Both the position numbers and the translations under genes were made by a program. From Phoronis ovalis (lineage: Eukaryota; Phoronida; Phoronidae), in the NCBI GenBank assembly GCA_028565635.1, contig JAOXYB010021402.1:8376-34506 (forward strand): a stretch of DNA of 26,131 bases, given 5' to 3'. Positions 8,410 through 17,400 of this stretch are shown piece by piece; the first letter of the stretch is position 1; each line of letters starts with the position of its first letter. The notes below the pieces were generated by a model. The model searched no databases. It saw nothing but the letters and a program-made list of their open reading frames with translations, and had not been told where the DNA came from.

Positions 8410-10140
8410 ATGGAAACAGCAATAGATTTAGATACAGCTATTTCAATTTGCCAGAGCTTAGAGAACCTTTTGTCAAAATCACTTGGACCGAATGCTTTAC
8501 AAACTATGATATGCACAACTACTGGAAAGCTCTTAATAACTAGTAATGGTTGTACAATCATGGATTCTCTACATCTGTCTCATCCTGTTGGAAACATGAT
8601 AATCAAGAGCATTGCCAAACACTGTAATTTAACAGGAGACCACAGCAAACGTTTTGTACTGATAATAACTGAAGCTCTGAGGCAAATTAGAAAAACAGTT
8701 TTTGATTCTGTAACAAGAAACAAAATACAACGCCAAGGAGATATGCGGCGAGAACTTTTGCTTATTTCAAGTGGACTAAATAAGATAAATAATGATGTTT
8801 TACCAAATGCTATATTACCGAAATTAATTACTCATAGCTGTAGAATAGAAATAAATACTGTTAATAATGAAAATGTGAAGAAATCCTGCCATGACATAAT
8901 CCACACATGTTTTTCTGGACAATATAGTCAGGATGTAACTGATAAATTAACTATGCTGCTGAATGATTATATTTTCATGGCTTGTGTGGATGTCACACAT
9001 CTTCAAAAATTTCTTCTGGAAACAATTGATGATTTTGATTTCATTTGTATAAAAAGGTCAATTGCACCAGTCAGTTCCTCTATTATTACTGAGGGGATTA
9101 TTGTTCAGCGAGACCTTGTTGTCAACTGCATTGAGGAAAGTGCAATTGTAAATGGACACAGTTGTTTGAAATATGTGCTGGTTGACTGCTCACTAAGTGA
9201 GAAATCCAGTACAATGGAAACTAGAATATCAGTAACTGACCAAAATCTAATTGACATTTTTCTATGGAAAACTAAATATGTTAAGGAATTATTTCAAAGT
9301 TATATCTCTGAGGGGATATCTGTCATATTGTCCACACAAGTTTTATCTGATGATGAACAATTTTTTGCAAAGACATCAAACTTGTCAGTAATACATGGTG
9401 TGCTTAGAGAGGATATAGAATATATTTCTAAAATTTCTGGTGTTTCTATTTTTTATGACACAAGTGCATTGGTAGAAAAATGCTTTATAGGTGAACTTGA
9501 CTTTTGTAAACAGACAATATATGGTGGTCATATTGAACTTGGGATTCGTAAGATAGAAAACTGTTACTCGAGTCAACAAATTTTATTATGCGCTCCAACT
9601 GAAGGCATATTCCATCAATACAGAGTTAGTTTGTTAAATGCTGTAAAATGTGTAAGAACTTGGACTGACTCTTGTCACATGTCTGAGAACACAAATGGAG
9701 GTGTACTGATACCAGGTTGTGGTTATTCTGAATTCCTGTTGTATCAGCTGCTACAGGATTACATTGACCATTGTATGGATGTACATGTGAAACAAGCATG
9801 TAGGATTTTGCAACATGCTCTTCTAGCCATTCCAAAACAATTACATGCAAATTCATTCATACCAAAGTGTAAAAGAACTAATTTTATTCACATTTGTATG
9901 GAGATTCTAACCAAAGTAAAAGCTGGTGAGATAATAGGACTCGATGCTAAGTCAGGAAAACTGAAAGATTTTAGATCAAGTCCAATATGTGTTGTTGAAC
10001 CGCTGTATGGAAATTATTTGATGGTATGTCATATTATACAGCTACTGCAACAGTTACTGAAGCTGGAGAGTATAGTGGCAGTCAGAACATTAAAATACCA
10101 TCACGATGAAACGGACAGTGATGAAGAGAATGATATTTGA
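8410..10140 (+). CDS. BBS10: BBS10, chaperonin-like Bardet-Biedl syndrome protein, single coding exon
   Basis: BBS10 works with BBS6, BBS12 and CCT to assemble the BBSome, the ciliary cargo-sorting complex, at the basal body and in the cytosol. The 576-residue frame has group II chaperonin landmarks. The N-terminal equatorial part has LSKSLGPNALQTMI (residues 22-35) and TSNGCTIMDSLHLSHPVGNM (44-63), which align with LGPKGM and NDGATIL...HP of CCT. Near the C-terminus, GGVLIPGCGYSEFLLYQLLQ matches human BBS10 [20 protein letters not shown], and the end DETDSDEENDI matches the acidic human tail DSEDEL. The GDGTT ATPase motif reads GDHSKR (76-81). The human protein is 723 residues; the extra human segment before the C-terminal equatorial half is absent here. 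The ATG has a strong context (AAAATGG). An ATG at 8400 is out of frame. BBS6 and BBS12 fit less well. Confidence 0.9.
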   Translation: METAIDLDTAISICQSLENLLSKSLGPNALQTMICTTTGKLLITSNGCTIMDSLHLSHPVGNMIIKSIAKHCNLTGDHSKRFVLIITEALRQIRKTVFDSVTRNKIQRQGDMRRELLLISSGLNKINNDVLPNAILPKLITHSCRIEINTVNNENVKKSCHDIIHTCFSGQYSQDVTDKLTMLLNDYIFMACVDVTHLQKFLLETIDDFDFICIKRSIAPVSSSIITEGIIVQRDLVVNCIEESAIVNGHSCLKYVLVDCSLSEKSSTMETRISVTDQNLIDIFLWKTKYVKELFQSYISEGISVILSTQVLSDDEQFFAKTSNLSVIHGVLREDIEYISKISGVSIFYDTSALVEKCFIGELDFCKQTIYGGHIELGIRKIENCYSSQQILLCAPTEGIFHQYRVSLLNAVKCVRTWTDSCHMSENTNGGVLIPGCGYSEFLLYQLLQDYIDHCMDVHVKQACRILQHALLAIPKQLHANSFIPKCKRTNFIHICMEILTKVKAGEIIGLDAKSGKLKDFRSSPICVVEPLYGNYLMVCHIIQLLQQLLKLESIVAVRTLKYHHDETDSDEENDI

Positions 10141-10203
10141 TGAGGTGTATCAATTCTGTTTTTAAAATTATATCCTTATTATGAATGCAAAGAACCCATC
10201 TTG

Positions 10204-10209
10204 AATAAA
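10204..10209 (+). terminator. BBS10 polyadenylation signal
   Basis: AATAAA lies 64 bases after the BBS10 stop codon, predicting a very short 3' UTR. It is the first canonical signal downstream. Confidence 0.6.
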
Positions 10210-10684
10210 ACTACAAGCTTCATACAAAATAATATAGATTAGGAATTATGGCTCGTAATAAGTGTCTGGCTTCAACGTTAGAAACTATGACTGAGAAGGC
10301 GTTTAACATATAACTACACAGCAGGCACAGATTTACGACGACAGTAAAAATTACTGATCAGAAGTTGAGAACATGGTTACACACCGGTAGTGGTGCATGC
10401 CTAGACGTAATATAGGTCATAAAAATCAACTCCTTTCGTTTAGTAATATAAGTATTAGATTTTCCCCTTTTCTGCTTCAGCAGTTTGGACCTCTTAAAGT
10501 TGTAATGGACTTAGGTGAACAATATTTTTTTAAATTTCCATGTTGTTTTACTTTGTTTATTGTTATTGTTTTACAAGTGTAATATGCGTAATTTAGTCGA
10601 AATTCATTTTTAACTTTGACCAGAAAGAGCTGCACAAGAATAAAGGTGAAACGAGAACTATATTTTTGAAAATGTGAATTATTC
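10210..10684. other. Convergent intergenic region between BBS10 and TTC28
   Basis: About 475 AT-rich bases separate the predicted 3' ends of the two convergent genes. Short ORFs here (such as one on + at 10397-10582) show no protein-like composition. Nothing else is recognised. Confidence 0.6.
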
Positions 10685-10690
10685 TTTATT
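10685..10690 (-). terminator. TTC28 distal polyadenylation signal
   Basis: AATAAA on the minus strand, about 1.49 kb after the TTC28 stop codon. A more proximal AATAAA at 11841-11836 could give a short 3' UTR form of about 350 bases. Confidence 0.45.
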
Positions 10691-12177
10691 GGCAATATAA
10701 CTGCTGAAACAAAAGTCGAGCCTTTGTTTTTTGTACATATTTACAATATTGTTATAAATACATCAAAATATTTACAAAACAGGTGTACACATAAACATTG
10801 ATTAGCAAAATAATAAAACCATTCAAGCTAAAATCTATATTTCTACCAGTGATCCTTAAAAATGAGTCCCTAAATATGGGAAATACAAAAGCTACTAACT
10901 TGCAAGTTTACCTAAAAAGCACACTGCACGTGGGTAAATAATTTAATGACATTCACAATATAATTTTAATTCAAATTTCCTGTACATAACAATAGTTATT
11001 TGTGAATGCATGATTTCCCTAACAATTTAGATAATATAATAGTAAAACATTGTTGCGTATGAAGGCCAAATGGAAAATTCCTGATACTCCTCTGTGTTGA
11101 ATCGCAAAGCTTTAATTTTGGCAAATGCCATTTCCCTTGCTGCTAGCCTGTAACTTGATTTAAACAAACAGGGACATGTGGAAACAGACTGAGATGACAC
11201 TGTACATCCACATTTCAATATGGATGGAAATGGCAAGACTGAAGTAAACAGTTATAGAATATACTGCCTCTCACTACTCAGCAATTTTACTTCAGATATT
11301 TATCAAATATATATGCATGCCCTACATTAACTTGCTGCAATTATAAGGAGCTGCAGCTCTGATTTTGTACAATATCTACTAAACACAGCTAATAGTTAAA
11401 TACATTTGAATACATGTATATATTATCACATGTGAGACATAAGAATATCACAATTTTAGGTGCACTTGTTGACACCCATGCATATTACTTATAAGCAATC
11501 TAAAAAGTATTTTGATCATAAAATGGATGACATGAAATTTGTGCACAACCATGATTTTACCCGACCCTGTGTATTTTTTACATGTAACCTTTGATCATTA
11601 TTTACCAGTTAAAAATATTTATAAAACTATGTGTCTAGAAAGCAATAAACAGTACGTACGAGTAGAACTCTGCAAACTTATCTTTGGTACATCAATATAA
11701 CTTAACTCCTTCCTAAACAACTTATTTGCTAATAAACAATCATACTCAAACCGGCACAAGTAAGTTGGCTTATAAACCAAATAAATACGACTGGAAGTTA
11801 CAAAATGCTTAAAATATATAGTATGTGAGACATACTTTATTATTAATTACATAACAATGAAAAGGCACAGAACTTGTGCATCAGGGTGAATTAAAATCAC
11901 ATAATACACATTGTCACTGTGGGGGATACAAGTTTTGTACGACGACAAGTTTTACATACCCGACTTTTTTTCCATAAGAGGTTGCACAAAATATACCAGA
12001 ACAGAAGGCACCAAAGCAGTGGTCTCGTAAACAATAAATGAACAAATATCATGGTACATTCCAGTACCATTGCACATTTGTGACAAGTTGGTGTTGAAGT
12101 TTTGAAGCAGATATTGCGAAATGTCATGTCACAATGTGTGTAACATTCAACATTTTGTTTTGTTCAGTAATTATTCG
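10691..12177 (-). other. TTC28: TTC28 3' UTR (long form)
   Basis: About 1.5 kb without protein-like ORFs. It carries two Pumilio-type TGTAAATA elements near its far end and a small hairpin near 12051-12070. Its extent rests only on the polyA signal at 10685-10690. Confidence 0.5.
10738..10776 (-). promoter_or_regulatory. Two Pumilio response elements (TGTAAATA)
   Basis: TGTAAATA on the minus strand at 10745-10738 and 10776-10769, 31 bases apart, just upstream of the distal polyA signal. Both fit the PUF consensus UGUANAUA. Confidence 0.45.
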
Positions 12178-14415
12178 TCAGCACTTTGAAGACTGTAACT
12201 GCATTTCTAACAGCATTCGTTTTTGTACATCCATTGGTGGAATTCTTTGCACTGGTCCATTTATTCGAGGCGATCCCACAGGGTTCGGAGCACTGACATT
12301 TTGTCTAGAATCCTTGGAAGCAATGCTAGAATTTGAGTCACTATATGAAGCACTTTCTTCACTGTTCCTGTTATCTGTTAATCGTGTCAGTAAATTAGGC
12401 TCCTGACTATTGGTTCCATGATTATTTCCTCTATAGTTATTTGAAGGGTGATAATTTAGAGACTGGTTTCTAGAATTATCTCTCTGATTAAACTGGACAA
12501 CTGGTTGAAAATCAGAAAATCGGTCCACTTGATTAGAGTCTGCTTCCTGATGATGTGATTCACCTCTCATCTTGTACATATTACCAGCATTTGTATTGTT
12601 GTAGCGTCCCAGAGGATTGTAAATCACTGATCGATTTGACGAAGTTGAAGAATACGTGCTTCCAGTACTTGCAGCACTACTGGGTCTAAATGGAACTGAA
12701 GAATCATCACTGTCAGCAGACACATGTGGAGATCTGTTTCTATCGGCATTATAAGGCTGACCTGTGCTTAACTGGTTATACATGCTAGGACTTCTGTCAT
12801 CTGATTGTGATAACGGTTTGCTGCGAGATAGATAGTTGTTATATGAGCTTGAACTATGCATATTCGCAGCCCTATTGTTTTGCTGTCCATACATTGTGCG
12901 AGTTCTGTCGTCGTATGACTGAAACATATGCTTATTTTGTCCATACATTGTAGCCATTCTTTCATCATTTGATGGTTTAAATGTTGGCGACTGGTCATAT
13001 GTCTTTGTGTAGGGAACATCAAAAACGTCATCATCAACAGAAATGCCAGGATCATCATCTCTTAGTTCATATCGTTCTGAAGAGCCATGTTTTTGGTTTA
13101 AATTTCTTTGCTGATATGATGTGCTGGATAAGCTTTCGCTGTTTGACGTTTTTGGTGATTTATTTACTTGGCGATACTGTTGTTGTTGTTGTTGCAATGG
13201 CAATGAAGATGAAGGATTGTTTTGCATCTTACTGGTAGATGTAACTACAGAGGAATCTGTACCACCACTTGAAACGGAAAAGGTACCACTATCACTGTGC
13301 ACTTCAAAATTTTCTGTTGATGATAAATTCAATTTATTGACAGATTTTCTTTCAGCATATTTAACAGAGTATGGCACCTGTGTATCGCTTTCACTGGAAC
13401 CAGCATTACTGGTTTGTTTCTGTCTTAAGTTATTTAAAACTTGTTTACTTGGTTTTGGAGGTACTTGAGGGGGAAGCGACTTCTTGACCACAGAATTCTG
13501 TATTTCATCTTGCTGGTAAGGGGGATCAGAATCAATTTCTGCACTTAGTGATGATGCGCTGCTCACAGGAGATCCAGATGTGCTTTCACGCTTATCTTCA
13601 TTTATCTGACTCAGATAATTCTTCTGACTATTACCATGAGCAAAGTTGCCTTTGTTCGTTCCTTGTTGCTGTTGTAAGCCTGAACTTTCCGGTATACAGG
13701 TAATATGGTTAGCTCCAGTTTGCCCTAAAGGTCCCTGCATTCGTCTGATTTGATTTCTTATCTGCTGCTGTTGTATGCTCTGTCGTTGCATTACCTCCAA
13801 TTTTGCACGATGTTCCTGGGTTTCCCTCATAACCATTTGAGCAACGAGTGTCGGATTTAACTGGCTTGGACTATCATTGACACAAGTATCGGAACTAGTA
13901 TTACTAGCAACAGACGAGTCAGAACCTTGTCTTCGTAAGTTGGTGAACCGTGCTGTACTTAACTCCAGTGGCGATGTCTTCATGGCGTTCATACCTTGCT
14001 GCCTTTGTAATGGAGACAAATTACCACTCAGACCACGTTTGATACTATGTGACAGCTCCCCGACAGGTTTTCTCTTTGGCATTGGTCCATCTTCACTCTC
14101 ACTTTGTGATGATGAATTGTAGACATTAGGTGGCAAATACGAATTTCTCACAGGCGTTCGCTCAAATAAACCTTTTCTATGATAAGGTCTCGCACTATCA
14201 GAAGACACGGAACTACTTTCACTATGATCACCACCATGCTTGAATCCAATGTTTGGAATAGCGATATTTTCAAGACTCGTTCTATATGCAGGACTGTTAC
14301 TAGGAGATGACATGCCAGAGGATGATAGGCGATTCTGACGACGACCAGTATTTGAGACAGCATATGGACTTATTGGCGATTTATCACCTGGCAAGTGCCG
14401 ACCAACCAAACCACC
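12178..14415 (-). CDS. TTC28: TTC28 exon J (disordered C-terminal tail and stop)
   Basis: 745 codons, rich in Ser, Asn, Gln and Pro. Includes DSPSQLNPTLVAQMVMRETQ (human SNPKLDPQELAQKILEETQS), Gln runs, a PPQVPPKP motif, repeated DxRxxxMYGQ units and the terminal QSSKC. TGA stop at 12180-12178. The opposite-strand ORFs here are shadows. Confidence 0.94.
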   Translation of the reverse strand, partial: GGLVGRHLPGDKSPISPYAVSNTGRRQNRLSSSGMSSPSNSPAYRTSLENIAIPNIGFKHGGDHSESSSVSSDSARPYHRKGLFERTPVRNSYLPPNVYNSSSQSESEDGPMPKRKPVGELSHSIKRGLSGNLSPLQRQQGMNAMKTSPLELSTARFTNLRRQGSDSSVASNTSSDTCVNDSPSQLNPTLVAQMVMRETQEHRAKLEVMQRQSIQQQQIRNQIRRMQGPLGQTGANHITCIPESSGLQQQQGTNKGNFAHGNSQKNYLSQINEDKRESTSGSPVSSASSLSAEIDSDPPYQQDEIQNSVVKKSLPPQVPPKPSKQVLNNLRQKQTSNAGSSESDTQVPYSVKYAERKSVNKLNLSSTENFEVHSDSGTFSVSSGGTDSSVVTSTSKMQNNPSSSLPLQQQQQQYRQVNKSPKTSNSESLSSTSYQQRNLNQKHGSSERYELRDDDPGISVDDDVFDVPYTKTYDQSPTFKPSNDERMATMYGQNKHMFQSYDDRTRTMYGQQNNRAANMHSSSSYNNYLSRSKPLSQSDDRSPSMYNQLSTGQPYNADRNRSPHVSADSDDSSVPFRPSSAASTGSTYSSTSSNRSVIYNPLGRYNNTNAGNMYKMRGESHHQEADSNQVDRFSDFQPVVQFNQRDNSRNQSLNYHPSNNYRGNNHGTNSQEPNLLTRLTDNRNSEESASYSDSNSSIASKDSRQNVSAPNPVGSPRINGPVQRIPPMDVQKRMLLEMQLQSSKC

Positions 14416-17400
14416 CTGAAGATAAAAATAAGATGTATTATTCAGATAATACGACATGTGAATAATTTGCAATGACATAGAATACATGACACAACAAATT
14501 GAAAGATTTTCTCATAATGTAACTTTGTTTTCAGATACTGTCTGCAAAGATGTAAAAATAAGAATTTAGCTATGACTAGCTTACATGAACATTTTTCATT
14601 GGCCTATATAAAACCATACTGAAATGCATATCATATGGAATTTATAAATTTTGCCTTGTTTGCAACTAAATCAGTAAAAAGAACATTATATGTTAAGGAC
14701 GACTGCTAATTACTAATTTGGGTAATTTTTAAAATAAATGTACTTTTTTGAAGGTCAGATTTTGTATCACAAAATATTACTTTGATCAAAAGCGAAGTTT
14801 ACTAGTTATTTCTTTCTCGTAGTAATTTGAGAATAAAATTGAATTGGAACGATATTTTCAAGGACACTGGTAAAAACAGGTAAATTTCTATGCTACAAAC
14901 TTTTTTACACTCTTCTGGATTGAAGATTGACAAATCTGTTTGAGGAGACAGAAATGTGAAATGTTACAATTAATCTGATGATTTATTCAACCAAAATATA
15001 TAAAGATATGTAATCATTTGTTGAAGTGTAGTACCTTAATGCCACTTGAATCTGATTTTTACTACTGAGATTTGACATGTGTATTGTGGAAAAGCATTTA
15101 TGATGTATTCAATGTAATGAAAACAAAATGCGTACTTTTTTTTTCATCTACCCAATTAACACCCAAAGTAGTTAATGATCGTGTTTAAAGAATAGAATTA
15201 CATTTGCCTCACCTGTTGCATAAGGTTTACTCTCAATGCTGGAGATAGACGACTAGTAGGTGAATACATGGCAGGTGAATAACCTGGTCGTCCACGGCCA
15301 TGAGGGGAGGCGGGTGGAGTACTACCTTTAGAAAATGTTGAAGAAGTGGCAGAACCACTGTGCGATGAGGCTAAACTCTCCATGCTGCTGGAACCTGACA
15401 GTGGCATGCCATTGGATCGGTCTTGAGAATCTGCGAAGTATATGCAAAAATGTAATACATCTGCAACACACATGACTAATGTTAAGTCATTATTAAACTG
15501 AGCAAATACTGACAATAGATGCTTAGAACCTCTGACATTCAAAAAGTATTTTAAGATCTTTATGTACACAGCCTCCAACTCTTATTTATGGAAACAAAAT
15601 AAATGGAAATCAAAAACTATCAGTTGTACATGTACTATACATATATAAAGATCAATGCAATATTCAATACGCACAAATAGGTTTTACACCTCTAGTATTA
15701 ATTGGGATATAAAATGTACACGTACCAACTATTGCAACAAGAACTTGTAACGCAAACTGTAACACCCGTTTTCCTGCTTGCCGTCCAGCAGTCAAAGTAA
15801 CTTCATTCTGGCCAACATCGACTAAATCAAACCCAATGGAGGCAAGGAATTCATGACAACCAGGTACACGCCACAATTTTACTCTCATTTTAACATGCAT
15901 AGCACCAGTTTCTGAAGATGGCAGGTTACCCGAGACTTCACGTAACTGCAAAAATAATTTAGGTATTGTAATTTCTGCAGTATTTGAAACTGAGCTTGAT
16001 GGCACATCTAATACCACATACTTATGAGCATTTGAAACTGTTGTTAAGGCAATGTTATATATATATTAATGTATCCTTTGTAACTTTAAAAGTAAGGAAC
16101 TGACCATGAAGTTAAAAGTGCTATCAATCATACTTTTCAATCATACTTTTTTTTACTCACCATTGCAATAATAGCTTCCCCAGCTTCATAATTACTCAAC
16201 AGCTTAGAAAGAGGGCTGAATGTGTTGGAGGGTAATCCCAACAAAGCTTGCAACGTAGAACTACATTGAGTCAATCTATCTCCAGGGTCAGTTGTTGGGA
16301 AAAACACTGCAGCTGGTAGACCATTTGCAGCTGCTTCAAAACGAAAACCAACAGAAGTTAAGAGATCAGACCAACCAAGAATATTTCCCACTTTCACTTC
16401 TATACTTTGACGTGTAGTGTACATGGCTTTCTTTTCGCCTCGATGGATGCGTTGAATACTTTTTTCCACCTGTAAGATGTATGTGTAGAATTAAAATGTT
16501 ATCACTCCATTTGAAATCAATAAATATGTAAAACAACTCTCTTGTGCAAAGATGCATTTGAGATACATTTTACTGTGAAGATTTTTGTACTGTGATGTGC
16601 CCATCTAAGCATACAAAAAATCTCATTTGTACTTAGAAAAGTATTTTGAGATATTACTCAAATCTGCTTACTGGTGGCAAAATTTCATGATAGAGCCATA
16701 CTGCACCCAACAAATGAACCTTATGAATGTATAAGAAAGGAAGAAAAAAGACAAGGCACAAATGCTGACATCTGCATAAAGTGTACAAAACCAAATTATC
16801 TTTGTGCAATAACACTTACCAAATGAAGCAGAACTCGAAGAGATTCTCTAGTTTTGATAGATGATTGTAACAATGTCTGTAGTGCTCGGCCCATCAAAGC
16901 AGCTTTACTGCTCAGTTTGATGTCACTTCCCACCAGAACCCAGCTTGCCCAGTTTGACGGATGCGCAAACTGTTTATTTGACTGAACAGTTTTCATTGCT
17001 TCTTTCAAAGCATGACTAGCAGTAAGTCCTTGTAATAGACAGTTATAGAATGCTTGTAGCAATGTCTGTGAGGCAACAGGTGAAACTGGCCATAATGAAA
17101 ATAAAACACATTGTGCTCCTGCAGCAAGTAATGCACGTGTTAAACCAACAACTCCGTCTGAATTTATACGACCAGCGCGATCGTCTGTATGTCCAGAACT
17201 TAATACAACTAAGCGTGCTGCTAATGGTATATTCAAAACATCAGCTGCCGTGAGTAAAAAATCTGATAAAGATAATCCTTGTAACGGATTACCCATTTCG
17301 CTATCACTGTCATTAGCACTATCGTTACTTTCTATACCTGATGAGGATGGTGTGAATTTATCTGGAGATACAACAATAGCTGAGAGTTTCCAAGATATGT

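Noticed and set aside
9385-9856. Minus-strand ORFs inside BBS10
   Set aside because: They lie opposite a well-supported coding exon and show no protein-like features.
12981-14122. Plus-strand ORFs opposite the TTC28 last exon
   Set aside because: They are shadows of a Ser/Gln-rich coding frame; Gln codons read backwards give Cys/Leu-rich nonsense.
15946-16017. Extension of TTC28 exon H to include an upstream Met
   Set aside because: The TTTGCAG acceptor at 15948-15946 and phase 0 joining to exon G are better supported, and the extension lacks similarity to human.
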